This document shows positions 31,521 to 43,400 of a DNA stretch of 64,000 nucleotides, piece after piece. Position 1 is the stretch's first letter. Each line of letters opens with the position of its first letter. The notes beneath the pieces are model-generated. The model was not told where the DNA came from. It made no database searches and saw nothing but the letters and a program-made list of their open reading frames with translations. Made by a program: the position numbers and the translations under genes. The stretch covers positions 10,555,426-10,619,425 of the forward strand of contig JAJEKV010000036.1 of assembly GCA_021234155.1 (NCBI GenBank), in the 5' to 3' direction. The DNA comes from Isoetes taiwanensis. Lineage: Eukaryota > Streptophyta > Lycopodiopsida > Isoetales > Isoetaceae.

Positions 31521-31866
31521 TGTTATCCACTAGCATCTCTAATGATAACCAACATATCAAAAGGGTGGATCCTTCATGAAAATCGTTATCCAATGGGCCC
31601 CAACCTTTCTAAGATTTTATCCCATACCCCATATCGATTCATCCCCCTCCTCAAGATGCTTGCCCTAAAGCATGTGGAACACACCAATGTTGCCACAAGA
31701 AATTGAACCTTGGCTCTGATACCGATTGTTATCCACTACCGAATGTTATCCACTAGCACATCTAGTGATAACGAACACATCAAAAGGGTGGATCCTTCAT
31801 GGAAATCGTTATCCAATGGGTCCCAACCTTTTCAAGATTTTATCCCATATGCCATAGACCATATCA
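31521..31866 (-). mobile_element. TRIM (miniature LTR retrotransposon)
   Basis: Two LTRs (31521-31641 and 31727-31866), both starting TGTTATCCACTA and ending TTCA or ATCA, flank only ~85 bases. The interior has a polypurine tract (minus-strand CTTGAGGAGGGGGA) next to the left LTR and a primer site (GGTATCAGAGCC on the minus strand) near the right LTR. This is the arrangement of a TRIM with no coding capacity. The right LTR has a 17-base duplication of its start. No clear target duplication was seen. Confidence 0.75.
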
Positions 31867-33350
31867 TTTACCCACGAAAAAACATAGTGATTGCGTCCAT
31901 CCACAGAGGAGCACGCCGTCTCAGAATTGATACAAGCATATGGGTCCAGGAGGAGTGAGAAGATAGGGTTTGCCAATGCCGCCAACTGGGAGTTATCGAA
32001 GATGAGTGCCACACTCTTCAGAATTGCCCAGCATTTACATCTAACTAGACATGATATGCTAGGTTGGTTACATCTAACCAACAGCTACATGTGATGATGA
32101 ACGCACCTTCAGTAGTGGCATTGACACCTTATATTCAGGAAGTAGTAGACATGCAAGCGTAATTGTGACTCTGATCATTACACTGACATCTACAAATGTA
32201 CAGCTCATCGGCAAGCTTATTACTGCTAAGATTTTTCTCTCGAAAACCCTTTGCCTGGAGAGGGGGGCTAATCTTGGACAATAATAGACCCAGCGTTCTT
32301 TATTTGTTTGTTTGGGTCTCATAGGCTATTTGGTCTCGCCAGATGATAAAAGAATCCAGTTCTTAATTTTTATACCTTTGATCTAACTAAAAATATTGTG
32401 CTTAATACAATCATGATGCAATTGCCTCTGTTCTTACCGCTTGTCTAAGGTACTAAAAAGTTAACACTATCGGCCTCACCACTTGAGACAAAAAGTCCCA
32501 TAGCCACACTACACCATAAATTCCATGACCAAGGGACACAAGGAAAATCCATGAACTGGGGGACATATAGTAGAGACAAAAGAAAAACTCCATGAACATG
32601 AGATGTGAAGAAAGAGAAGCTTGGCGCAAAAAGGTAAACCATTCATCTGCATGATGAAGAGGGATCTGCTGGACAAAAATGTACTATTATTCTTGACATA
32701 AAAATGTAGCTACAACCTTAATGTCAATTGCTGAGTAAAATTGGCATTTTGCTATTAGTGCATGGTTTATTCTATAATAATACAATACAGTGTACTAGTC
32801 CTAGCTTTTCTTTTACAGGAAAAGATTCTGAAATAGCACCTTAAAAAAAGCATACAAAACAAAGGAACAAGCATATTTTAAATTCAAACCTTTGAATTTG
32901 AACCGAAAAAAAGGACAAATGGAAGGACAAAGGCTACAAATGTGATTCTTTACATAAAAACGAGAAACGTATGCCTTTACAACAGAGCTTAGAGCGGGAT
33001 TCAACGAGTTGTCAGACTCCCTTGCAGATTCTGATTTTGCAAATGGGGCCAACAGATTTGGCTATGCCTACCCATTTGATCTGCTCCATGGAGCATCAGC
33101 AAAAAAAGCTGAAAAACCTTCAAATCTATGGCTAAAACATCTGCCAATTTGAGATTTAATCAGCCATTTGGTCAAAAACCAAGCCAAAAAACCATCTAAA
33201 TCAAGTATATCAGCTAAGACCTCGGCTTCCAGGCTCCAGATTTGATTTTACAGTAGATAGGTTGTGTAGATTTAGTGCCCAATTGATGTGCTGCACTGAA
33301 GAGTAAGAAAAAGTTGCAAATCCGGCAGCCAAATCTTTAAAGCTGGGGCA
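31867..33350. other. AT-rich intergenic stretch
   Basis: No supported gene or repeat. The part nearest the LRR gene (about 33050-33350) would include its 3' untranslated region. Confidence 0.4.
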
Positions 33351-34619
33351 CTATGGGCTAAAAGCTCTGCATTCGGATTCAGGTCTCTGACCTCCAGCAC
33401 AGAAAAAGCTAACTGGACATCTCTGCAGGCAATTATTTACAAAACTAGCGGCCAGCTGTCCGGGAAGAAGCCCAAGGAATGGCGCCGGAAGTTCGCCCTC
33501 CAAGAAATTTCCGTCCAAATAAAGCCTGAGCAAGGGCTGCTGCGAAACTCCGGTGATGGACGCTGCAGCTTTTAGTGCATATTCAAGCGGTATCATCCCT
33601 GTGAAAAAATTGTGCCTTAAAACTAATGCAGACAATCTTTTCATCCTTGCTGGGAAAATCGGAAGCTCCCCTCTCAGCTGATTAAAACCCATATCCAACG
33701 CAATCAGCTGGCTGTTTGCTTCTTGTTCTTCATGCACATTAATTTCTAACGAACTAAACAGATTATTTGCCAGATTCAGCTGCTGCAAAGAAGGCATCTG
33801 GAATAATGCAGAAGGAATGTGGCCATATATCTGATTACCTCTAAGATCAAGAACTTCCAGATTGTAAAGACGAGTTAAAGCCAGCACCGGAAGCTCCCCT
33901 CCAATTCTGTTATTTCTGAGCAAAAGCTGTATCATATTTGGTGGAAGACGGTCTGGCATTGAACCACCGAAATGGTTATTGCTTGCATCGAAATATTGCA
34001 GGCTTTTTAGCCCGTCTAGAGCAGGAAGGTCGCCTCCCAATTCGTTAGAAAAGATGTATAATCGCTGTAGAAGTTTTAAAGAGCCGATTGATCTTGGCAG
34101 AAAGCCAGTAAATCTGTTTCTTGAGAGGGAAAGGTACTGTAGTCTTGGCAGATTGCCTATTTCTGCAGGAATCTGGCCAGAAAGATTATTTCCCGAGGCT
34201 TCAATCTTCACAAGGGAAGATAATCGAGATATTGATGCCGGAAGAGGCCCATGGAATGCATTTCCTGATATGTCGAAAAACTGCAAGGCAGACATTGTTG
34301 AAATAAAGGGAGAAACAGGGCCCCTGTAGCCATATCCGTCTAGAGCAAGCTCGATTACACGCCTTGGAGAAGAAAAATCGCAGCGAATGCCGCAGATGAA
34401 AAACGTAGAGGGTTTTGCATCACAAGGATCGACGGAAAAATCCCAAGAACCAAGGCAAGAAGCAGGATGAATTGTTACCGGATCGATGGCGGATTTGATG
34501 CGCCGGAGAGCTTCGATATCTGTTGGATGAGTTACGGCACCTGTTTTTGGCAAGAGCAATGCTGCGAGGATGAAGAATAATACCCATAACGGATTTTTTA
34601 TGCCGGATCGAAGCTCCAT
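33351..34619 (-). CDS. Secreted leucine-rich-repeat protein without kinase domain
   Basis: The preferred start, ATG at 34619, gives a 422-residue protein beginning with a signal peptide (hydrophobic core WVLFFILAALLL). An in-frame ATG at 34694 would add a 25-residue basic leader that hides the signal peptide. After the N-terminal cap (SCLGSWDFSVDPCD, with paired Cys) come about ten plant-type LRRs of the LxxLxxLxLSxNxFxGxIP form, then a Cys-containing C-terminal cap (CLQRCPVSFFCAGGQRPESEC). There is no transmembrane helix or kinase, so it is predicted to be an extracellular or cell-wall LRR protein. Similar intronless LRR proteins occur in many seed plants. The ORF is intact and is the clearest host gene here. 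Ligand and role unknown. Confidence 0.85.
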   Translation of the reverse strand: MELRSGIKNPLWVLFFILAALLLPKTGAVTHPTDIEALRRIKSAIDPVTIHPASCLGSWDFSVDPCDAKPSTFFICGIRCDFSSPRRVIELALDGYGYRGPVSPFISTMSALQFFDISGNAFHGPLPASISRLSSLVKIEASGNNLSGQIPAEIGNLPRLQYLSLSRNRFTGFLPRSIGSLKLLQRLYIFSNELGGDLPALDGLKSLQYFDASNNHFGGSMPDRLPPNMIQLLLRNNRIGGELPVLALTRLYNLEVLDLRGNQIYGHIPSALFQMPSLQQLNLANNLFSSLEINVHEEQEANSQLIALDMGFNQLRGELPIFPARMKRLSALVLRHNFFTGMIPLEYALKAAASITGVSQQPLLRLYLDGNFLEGELPAPFLGLLPGQLAASFVNNCLQRCPVSFFCAGGQRPESECRAFSP

Positions 34620-34724
34620 AGCTGAATCGGACCAAGGAATAGGGTTTGGGCAGAAATCTTTTTTTTTCTTCGCCTGCGTTGCCGCCGGATCCATGGGTTT
34701 TAGCCATCGCCAGAAAGGACACTC

Positions 34725-34733
34725 GTAAATATA
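34725..34733 (-). promoter_or_regulatory. Candidate TATA box of the LRR gene
   Basis: Minus-strand TATATTTAC lies 106 bases upstream of the ATG at 34619 but only ~31 bases from the ATG at 34694. That spacing favours the downstream ATG as the translation start. Confidence 0.45.
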
Positions 34734-34919
34734 CTGTCGGGTGCAACACTACAGGATCAAACGGTTATGATCTTGCCACGTAGCGCAGTAAATCAGATAT
34801 TGATATTTTCTAATCATTTTATTTAAAAAAAGCCAGCCAGGCATTAGACGGGCAGACTGGCGCCCGTACAAGTCGATTTTGACGCGTACGATTCTACGTA
34901 GAATGTACGGTGCGTAGGC

Positions 34920-35155
34920 TGATCGTCACGTGGGACCCACAGGCGACCTACTCCACACGTGAGGCCGGGGGAAGCCGTGCCGTCCGATCTTGTGCAAATA
35001 TTCCCGATCCCACCTTTTTAAAATAGTTTGAAATTCAAAATGGATGACGTCGACATCTTGCATACCCATCATTCTATATAAAAAAAAATTTGCCTTGGGT
35101 TTTGCACCTCAAGTTCTTGGGCGGCACCTTTTAATTGCCATGCGCCACGTGGCAT
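34920..35155 (-). promoter_or_regulatory. CACGTG elements upstream of the LRR gene
   Basis: CACGTG hexamers occur at 34927-34932 (GTCACGTGGG, ABRE-like) and 35146-35151 (GCCACGTGGC, palindromic). Between them is an ACACGTG variant near 34955. In plants such sites bind ABA- and light-responsive bZIP/bHLH factors. Regulation of this gene by them is inference. Confidence 0.4.
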
Positions 35156-35164
35156 CCCATTCTA

Positions 35165-35405
35165 CTGCCACATGTCCATGTCACTGTAAGTCAATTACTC
35201 GAATAACCAGGTCAATGTAAGTTAACCTAACTCTAAGCAAAAGCTCTTGTAGAAAACATATTTGACTAATCGAATACAAAGAAAGGCATGCCACAGCCAC
35301 ATCTCGATGTCAATGTAAGTACGTCAATCGAATAACCAGGTCAAGGTAAGTAGCCTAAGCACTTTTGTAGGAAACATAACTGACTAATCGAATACAACAC
35401 TAAGG
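35165..35405. repeat. Two-unit direct repeat (~130 bases)
   Basis: Both units contain cgaataaccaggtcaa, the gtaagt block and gactaatcgaatacaa. The second starts near 35297. No coding function. Confidence 0.65.
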
Positions 35406-36054
35406 GTAGAATAGAGCCAAGAAGCGAAGACATTATTGAACTCATTGACTGACAACAATAAATATACAGGCTGGTTTTTGAGCAACATTCACCTAACCCT
35501 TGAATTCTAATAAAGGTCAAACAATCCATTGAAGCTAGGGGAGGGTCGCCACTGACGACACCGATCCTATTTGTGGACACAGAAAACCTATTGGCACACC
35601 TGGCACAATTCATACAAGAATTCCAAAACAACAGAAGGAAAATTTGTAGGGTTTCTATTGAAGGCTCTGCAAATGGCCATTGGGGGCTCCCCATAGCTTG
35701 AAACGTATGCCACATCTGGTAAGGAGTTGTGTGGAATCATTTTGTTCTGAGGGGCGAAGCTATATTTGTAGTTTATGTTAGAAATCAATACTTGTAAACT
35801 CCTGGAGGTTGAGATGTTTGCCTAAATATGCGCTACCTACAAGCGACACAATAGATCACACTGTAACTAACCATTGCTACTTGAGTTCTTATAGTTCAGA
35901 AATGACCCGCCATCCTACAGATATGAAGAAATGATGGACCTCATTTTAATCCGAGACAGGGGACTGGAAGATTAAAAGGATTCGCTTTTCTTGCGTATGA
36001 AAGGAGCACTATTTTTACTGAAGGTTGGTTAGTGCTTTATCTTTTTTTATGTTT
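35406..36054. other. Stretch without a recognised gene
   Basis: Minus-strand ORFs of 66-124 codons (35341-35788) exist, but their frames overlap and no domain is recognised. They might be eroded coding sequence of the adjacent kinase fragment; this is not supported. Confidence 0.3.
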
Positions 36055-36352
36055 TAGGACACAACTTCCCTTGTATACCACCCCATATGCTCCACTTCCT
36101 AACAACAATTTCTCATCAAATCCATTAGTGGCCTTGAGGCCTTGATTCCTGCTATTTGAGAAACGAAGCAAGATTTGAAAATCTGAGATTCTGTCTCTAT
36201 ACTCATAACAGCTGAAGCCTTTGAAGCAGACTTTCTATGCCAAATGATTAACCAGCCTAATAACAAGAAATTTATTATCAATCCTCCAATTGTTGTTGGC
36301 AAAGTTATGGCCAGCAATCTCTTCCTTATGTGTGCTGATCTTAAAGAGAATT
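36055..36352 (-). pseudogene. Receptor-like kinase fragment (membrane span to ATP loop)
   Basis: The minus-strand frame has a hydrophobic membrane segment (ITLPTTIGGLIINFLLLGWLII) followed by basic residues, then juxtamembrane sequence. After a one-base frameshift comes ATNGFDEKLLLGSGAYGVVYKG, the glycine-rich loop (GxGxxG) and start of a plant receptor-like kinase domain. The extracellular part is cut off where the neighbouring LINE 3' tail begins, and the rest of the kinase is missing. It is a broken remnant. The LINE insertion lies exactly at its upstream edge. Confidence 0.7.
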
Positions 36353-38830
36353 GAATTGAACCGATTTTTATCGTCCGCAAAATAGACGTATTACTGCTAG
36401 GATTAAAAAAACTGTGCCCTAAAGGGTTTTTGAGGGAAAAACCTTGGCTATAGGTATGCTGAGATTTATATATCGTAATGCATGTAATATCTTAACGTCA
36501 GTGTAGTGTCTGAGGGCATAACTGAGTGTGTGCATCCATGATGTCTTGGAGAAAAGATCCTAACAAACCCATTGTGGTCTTGTCCAGTTGCACATGGAGC
36601 GGTTGGTCAGGCAGGATCAACGCAGCATATGGAGCCCGGATGTGATTGAATGCTGGACACTGTTGCAGAGTTTAATATTCATCTTTAATGGCCTCATGTT
36701 GCCAACACTGACAGATTCTATCCTCACCCACCTCCCGAGCCCATCTGCCTGTTCAAAAGCGATGTGCACTGTTATTGCTCTGTGGCCTTTTAGTGGTAAA
36801 TGTGTGTGGAGGTAGCGTTGTAGGTCCCTATAAGCATGGGATTGATCTGGAGCTGGTAATGTGTTGTCTTGACATTCCAAAGCTTGCTGAGAAAGCAAGT
36901 ATTAAGGTACTGCCATTAGTGATGGTAATCCACTTCAATTTCCATTTGTATGCACTGTGCTCTTATACATTCCACCGGAAGAAACACTGAGCTCGCCTCT
37001 CCTTCCAGCAGTCCTCGAGGCGATGCGGACCCATATCCACGGTATAAGTAAGGTTGGAGAGACATTCATTGCCCATATCAACCAGCTTCTGGAAGTAGAT
37101 AATGTGGCGATCGAGTGCTGCACATCTGCATGTTGTAAGGGTAAGAAACCTGGCAGAAGAATCTGGTAGGGGACTATAGATTTCACCCCAAGTGTCCAAG
37201 CTAGAAAGGCTTTCTGTACCTGCTCTAGTTCATTCTAGGTGGCCAGGGATATGGCCAGGCTCCAGACTTCAACCCCGTACAGAAGAACGGGGTCTTCCAA
37301 CTCGGTGTCATCCATAATCGGATGGGGAAGTGTCTCAGTACGTGGTAGTGGAAAACTCTATGCCCAAGTACCTGTAGGTGGGGGCTACCTCCAGATTTTG
37401 CCCCTGAAGATTTCGCCCCTGATAAGTGAAAGAGGAAAGCCTTGACCGACGTGAAGACGATCCAAGTAGTACCTTGATCTTGGCCAAATTGACCCGCATT
37501 CCAATAACTCTGCAAAAAGTATCTAGGGCATGTAGGTGCTGCTGCATGTCTTCGACGATGTGGGTTAAAAGGTCGAGATCTTTGGTGTACATGAGCTATT
37601 TAATAACCTGGTGGGTAAGTTGAACTCCGCCACCCTTCCAATTGATCATAAGAAGGCCAAACAACATTGGAAAGTGTAGGCATCATTGGCAAATCCCAAT
37701 ACTACTGTTGACAGGCTGTCCTATCCTTCTCAATCGATCTGAGCATGTCTCATATAGCCTGTATACTGCATTTTACAACTCCATAGGGAGTCCCAACTGT
37801 TGATCTTTTCCACAACTTTTCTCAAACCACAGTGTCAAAAGCCTTTGCAAAATCTATGAAGCAGTAGTAGAGGTCATGTCAACAATTCCTACTATCCCCC
37901 ACCGAGGTGCATAATGTGAAAATATGATCAATAGTGGAGTGCAAGCACCTGAATTCTGTCTATGTGAGGGCACGTGCTTCTGCCTCTTCTGACCATAGCA
38001 TCAATTGTTGCACAAGAATGATGGCCATCAGTTTGCAGACTGCAAATTGACCATGATTGTCATGTTGTTGGTTGGACTATATGGGTCTGTCGCCTTATAT
38101 ATGGAGACTGCTCTGCTAGTGGTCCACTGTTGGAAAAATCCTTCTGTAATGGCCTGTTGAATAATGCAGTCGAGATGGGCAGTATCAGTGGCCCTATCCA
38201 TTTGAGCAGCTCTACCTAAGTTGGTCGCCTTTCCATTGGCAAAATGCTGCAGGACCTGAAAGATATTAGCTTCTGTGATTTCCAATGTTGGGTCCATCTA
38301 TGGGGATACTTTTGCTCGGACCCCAAGAGCTAGTTCAAGTATTGTACCCATTCTTCAGGACTGATATTTCCAGTGGGCTGCAAAGGTTTGTGTAGCACTT
38401 TTCTCCAAAATGTCTTGAAGTGTCAGTCCAAAAGGTAAAACATCTCCCGCTAATGTTCCAATGTATCTAGCTTTCTTGCTCTTAAAGGTAGTACTGCTTG
38501 ATTGTAAGGGGCACAATGACCTGTCAAAGCCAATGCACTTCTTGCATTCAGCATCAAACCACTGGTTATGGGAAAAGGTTGTAGTTCTCGAGATCCTCTA
38601 AAGATAGCTTCTGCCAAAGCATCTCTCGCTAGCAATGAGCGGTACTTTGATCAACTGGTTAGTCTATTGATGTAGCGTGGAAAGTTGCAGAATTCCCTCT
38701 AGGTCGATTGTGAGCATCTGGACATAAGTTTTCGCGTGGTCATAATCTGACCGCAATTAAGGCATGTGGGTGATGGGAGCACATGTTGTCCGAATACACT
38801 GCAAATGTACCTGGAGAAAGAGGCGGTTGA
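36353..38830 (-). pseudogene. LINE reverse transcriptase copy, minus strand
   Basis: The 3' end carries the gggtttttgagggaaaaacc block seen in the other LINE copies and a short (TTCAA)n tail. Upstream, frames give YTKDLDLLTHIVEDMQQHLHALD (YADD altered to YTKD), then the block ATNLG ... FFQQWTTSRAVSIYKATDPYSP and the N-terminal RT linker near 38450-38750. Stops and shifts are frequent. The end of the endonuclease domain (DSDHQPP) is visible near 38830, but the rest of that domain is missing. Confidence 0.72.
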
Positions 38831-40560
38831 TGATCTGAGTCGATATCTTCATCTTGGGATGGGATCAAGGAGCGATGTAGGAGCATGAGGAGCAGCAAAA
38901 ATAATCGATATATCCCAAGGGATGTCAGTACCAGCATCCTTAGTGGCAATAGCAGTGACAGTGGCATGGGCAGCAGTGACATTGTAAGCCTCAATAGTCG
39001 ATGCAGTAGTGGCTTTGGTAGCTGCAGCAGCACCACCCCGAGGAGTTTTAGAAGGTTTGTGTATCACATCCCTGACCTGCGTGTTGCATGGCCTGAACAC
39101 ACCTGCTTCCTTAGACCAAGGCCGTTGCACCTCCAGTGCGATTGATGGCTTGCACATGAACTAGCATCTGCAACTGTAAATTTGATGCATGGGCAGTCTT
39201 GGTGCTAAACTCCGGTGAGAGGCCCTCGCAATGTGCGGAAGAATAGAATAACATGTGTGACAGAACCAATGTGTGGAGCCAGTCAATAAGGTTCTCCCCT
39301 ATTGTTTATGGAAGGCTACGAACCACTACATTGTGTCTCCTGCAACTCTGCTCTTGTAGCTCTCTGAGCCTTGAGGCAATGTTCCTCATCCCATCAACTA
39401 TTGTTGATTCTCTGTTGAGAGCTATCTGTTGCCTGCGCTAAAACTACGATGGTTGTCGAAAAGGGATAGCATTCAGATGTTCGGGCTACTTGGCTTTGAT
39501 TATTGGGGCATGAACAGGGACAGCCGCTGAAGTTTGCTGAGCAACCCTCACCTGCTATAACTAAGACTTGAGCTCTTGTTGAAGCATGTCTTGCCTGGCC
39601 AATTCGTGCACACATTATTGGCTACTTGAGAGCTTCTGCATGAAGGCCTTTTCCTTGTTGAGTAACTGCATCATGCAGCCTTTGTACCTCTCGATCCTGC
39701 ATGGCAGCCTTATATTTCAATCCTTGAAGTTTGGAGTCCAGCTCCATTCCCTTAGCCGAAGAGACTTGCTGCAGAATGTTGACCTTGCTCTGGAGGGTCT
39801 GGAGGTGCAGGCTTTGTACTTCCTACGTCTTTGGAGCCATGGTTGCTTTAATACAGAGTAGGAATAGGGTTGTCTTAGTCTCCTACTCGAAATGTTGCCC
39901 ATCTCGAGTTACGTTATTAATCCTGCCAGACAGGATGTCAAAATGGGTCTAAGATCAACAAGTCCTACCCGATCTTGCTGCCTTTCAAAATGTGCTAGGC
40001 GAGGCCATCCTCAAGTTGTTGAATGTGAGTCTCCAGGCTGGGAACATGTTGTTTTTCTATCATCAGTTGTTGTTTGAGCAATTTGAATGTGGAGACCTAT
40101 GTTTCTTCTGCTATGCCTGACAATGGGCCACACTAGTTGCACGGGTCTTTGCTCGTGCATATCTTTTCATTGTATATCTGTTGATCTTGCCCATATCGTC
40201 TGGTCTGCCTATCATTATTGCATGTACGTACTCTTCTAGGAGACGTCTCGCAGCCATGTCTGCCCTTAATGGGGGGATTGTATGTCAATGTCGTTGACGT
40301 GCATGTATGTGGAATAAGTTGCATGGATGCAAGGTTCGTCTGGCTCTTCTATCATTGGGGTTGCCATGACTGAAGTATGGGTCTAGAAGGTTGGTGGAGC
40401 GAGGGGTTGGAGGGGAGCTAAGGAGTCTTGAAGATTTATCTAGATTAGAGGGCGAGAGTGAAGCACAATCGATGCCTGCCCTCAGTGGTTGGCATGGGGG
40501 GTTCAACCTTGTAAAGGAAAGGTTCAATTCCTACTAACATCGAAATTCTTTTGGGATAAG
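38831..40560 (-). pseudogene. Coiled-coil ORF1-like region upstream of LINE RT
   Basis: Minus-strand frames include an extended coiled coil near 39640-39800 (LQSKVNILQQVSSAKGMELD and onward), a helical block near 39350-39440, and basic sequence near 40170-40270 (RPDDMGKINRYTMKRYARAK). Position upstream of RT fits a LINE ORF1 that binds RNA. Frames are broken in several places. It could instead belong to a gypsy extra ORF like that of element 1, which also encodes a coiled coil. Confidence 0.45.
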
Positions 40561-40589
40561 CTTGAGGTGACAAGAAAGATTAGATGTTG

Positions 40590-41530
40590 TTTTGAGTGGC
40601 CTAGGAAGGAAGAAAGAGAATGTCTAGAGAGAGAAAGCCGATGAAACTAGAGAGCGAACATGGCGTGATGAAACTAGAGAGCGAACATGTGTAAAATGTA
40701 GCCTCGTGCAAATGTGTTTAAAATTTAGACTCGGGTTAGGCTAGATAGAGAGCGTGATGGCTTAGAATGTTTAAAATCTAGGCTCAAGAATGAAACTAAA
40801 GAGTGGACGTAGAGAGAGAAAGCCAATAAAACTAGAGAGCAAACATGGCATGACGAAACTAGAGAACGAGCGTAGAGAGATAAATCTGATGAAACTAGAG
40901 AGCAAAACTTGGCATGATGAAACTAGAGAGCGAACAAGGTAGGGTTGTGAAACTAAAGAGAGAGCATGATGAAATGAGAGGGCAACTAAAGAGAGAGCGT
41001 GATGGCCTACGATGTTAAAATCTAGGATCGGATTCGGCTGGAGTGACAGCCTAGGAGCATCAATATTGAAGAGGAAGATAGAGAATAGCTAGAAGGTAGG
41101 AAAGCTACAGAGAGAAAGTCAATGAAACTAGAGAGAGAGAGCGTGATGAAACTAGAGGCGAACCTATTTAAAACCTCGGCTCATGTTAGGCTAGATAGAG
41201 AGTGTGATGGCCTAGGAACATCACTTTTGAAGAGGAAGGTAGGAAAGCAAGAGAGAGAAAGCTGATGAGACTAGAGAGAGAAAGAAAGCTGATGGAACTA
41301 GAGAGAGAGAGAGCACGTGATGAAACTAGAGAGCGAACATGTTTAAAGCCTAGGGTCATTTTAGACTAGAGAGAGAGTGTGTATTGAAACCAGAGAGAGA
41401 ACATGATTAAGCTAGAGAGAGTGCACAAATTAAGCTAGGGAGAGAGAGTCGATGAAATAATGCACAAATTAAGCAAATCGATAAAATTGTGTGCAAATTA
41501 AGCTAGAGAAAGAAAGTATGGTACTCTAAC
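40590..41530. repeat. GA-rich degenerate minisatellite
   Basis: Gatgaaactagagagcgaa and gagagagaaagc recur many times with variable spacers (about 20-60 bases) for nearly 1 kb. The tact is purine-rich on the plus strand and has no coding function. Confidence 0.8.
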
Positions 41531-41548
41531 CGATTGAACTATAGTGCC
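41521..41548 (-). tRNA. tRNA-like 5' half (A box), pseudogene fragment
   Basis: The minus strand reads GGCACTATAGTTCAATCGGT followed by TAGAGTACC. This resembles the acceptor-D-arm part of a tRNA with its Pol III A box (TAGTTCAATCGG). No anticodon or T arm follows, so it is a fragment or a SINE head. Confidence 0.3.
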
Positions 41549-42059
41549 ATTAGAAACAGTTTAATTATTATATCGAGAAAGTCAATGAAATCGTGTGCAA
41601 ATTAATCTAGATAGAGAAAGATGACGAAACTAAGCCATCTTGGATACAAGCCAGATAATTTTATACCAGAAGGACTGCATGTAGGGAAGGATTTTTATGA
41701 ATACAATAGAAGGCTGGTTTCGCCTATTTGAACTCTTCGATTTGACATAATAAAGTTGTGCCTCTTTATCTATTATCTTGAATAGAAGATTAACCTGTTG
41801 ATTTCCACAATAAAGCACCAATTCATTAATTTGAGAAAACATTAGTAAATTGAGAATTTTAAGCTAGCAAGCAGAACACATTTTACTCATAGTAAGCTAG
41901 CAAGCAAGGCCCATTTTGCTCATTTTAAACTAGGTCACAAGATCTGAACTGGATTCTTGAACCTCTGCTTAGCCGGGCCTACATATGATGGTAGATGGTT
42001 ACTTTCTTGTTGGATCACCATCTCAGGTTCAACCAAAGCATCCTTAAGGGAAGAAATCA
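41549..42059. other. AT-rich stretch, no gene
   Basis: A 70-codon minus-strand ORF (41630-41842) has no recognised features. Confidence 0.3.
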
Positions 42060-42815
42060 TGGCATGTCAGATGGACCGACATCCACCTCTCCAAGCATAC
42101 GTAGTCAACCCAACCAGTAGTCGATGAACCCATTCATATATGCATTAACCACAAGTGCTCCCTCCTTTGAGATGACTACCCAATGCATGATGTATTTTGT
42201 TATGGAGATTCTCAAAGCACCAATGTCCTTGAGAGCTTTCACTAAAGGTATAGCCTTTGGCATTCCTTGAGGAATCATGGTGCACCATCTGCATCTGCCT
42301 TCCACATTTTGATCCCCTTCTCTAGCAGCCACTCACGGTGCCCAAGTTTCATCTTATAAAATATTAGAGACCATCCATTTTTGTTGTAGAACCTGAAAGA
42401 AGCGGCTCTAGATGGCTGATCAGGTGTTCTTTTTTATAAAAAATGTAGCCGTTCACAAATCCCTTCCAATTATAAGGTAAGGCATTGGAGCCCTCAAGCT
42501 ATGTTCCCCAAACAGCTGCATTAACTCTGGAATGATGAGCAGATTAATTGCCGAATAAAGCATCTATATCATCATGTGTATGCAAAACAATAATGAACCC
42601 CAACTGCACCTTATCAAACACACCCTGTCATGCAAAGTAAGAAAAGTATGAAAACATATATCTATTTTTGTTCTGGCCAGAGCAATTATCAAGCTGAAGG
42701 TAAAGCCTCCTTGGTAGTTTTTTCAGTCTTGAGATTTCTCTTAGAGGCACATTATATCGTTTGCCTAATTTATTGGTCATCGGTACAAGAGGATAGCCAT
42801 TTTTCGTCACTTTAA
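42060..42815 (-). pseudogene. DUF7869-type transposase-like fragment
   Basis: The minus strand encodes LYLQLDNCSGQNKNRYMFSY at about 42650-42725, the signature of the DUF7869 family, preceded by VPLREISRLKKLPRR. Farther downstream, 42105-42332 carries GMPKAIPLVKALKDIG, matching the PIPPFKIVKDS region of the plus-strand copy at 27.4 kb. The parts are separated by stops and deletion. Fragments of the same family also occur at 26.3 and 47.6 kb. Confidence 0.55.
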
Positions 42816-43331
42816 TATCACACGAATCTCAAAAAACGTTAAACGACATAAATAGTGATATAAAAGTATAGTGCACTACCAATAAAATAAACTCTATCAT
42901 CTATAGCATCATCAACATTATCATAAATATGGTCAATAATTATATCAGTACTAATTGATGACGATATAAATGTTGGTAATAGCATCATGAATAATATCAC
43001 ATATTGCACCAAGCTTACTATCAATAGATATACAAATTGTGTTAATGACAATAGCCATTTATAGTATCACCTTCATCTGTAGTATCACATATTGAGAATA
43101 TTATAACAGTGACGCTATATATGTTTAATAACATCACAGATAATGTCACAACTTACATCACTCTAACTATCAATACTTATTGTAATTGTAATAAAGATAA
43201 TACACTTGTGAAGGTTTATGACAATTGTAATATCACTTCTAATGCATGTGATGATTATATTGATATTCATACCATACGATTATTCTACTCATATGTACAA
43301 AAGATGGTCGTCACACAAATGCAAAAAGCAG

Positions 43332-43400
43332 TTGCACAAGGCAAGATTTGAACTTGCAACTTTCTAGCTGCAAGTCATCCACCTTTGTCAAGAGCACCAC
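43332..43400 (-). repeat. tRNA-related sequence in left inverted-repeat arm
   Basis: On the minus strand a T-arm-like element GCAAGTTCAAATCTTGC (5-bp stem, 7-base loop) follows anticodon-arm-like sequence. The inverted copy is at 48797-48865. It is probably a decayed tRNA or a SINE head; no full cloverleaf is seen. Confidence 0.3.

Noticed and set aside
35341-35788. Minus-strand ORFs as kinase continuation
   Set aside because: No kinase subdomain motifs (catalytic HRD or DFG) can be seen.
40590-41530. Regular repeats considered as CRISPR-like array
   Set aside because: Repeat units and spacers vary in length and sequence; purine-rich minisatellite in a plant genome.
41521-41548. Functional tRNA gene
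   Set aside because: Only acceptor/D-arm-like sequence; no anticodon, T arm or terminator follows.
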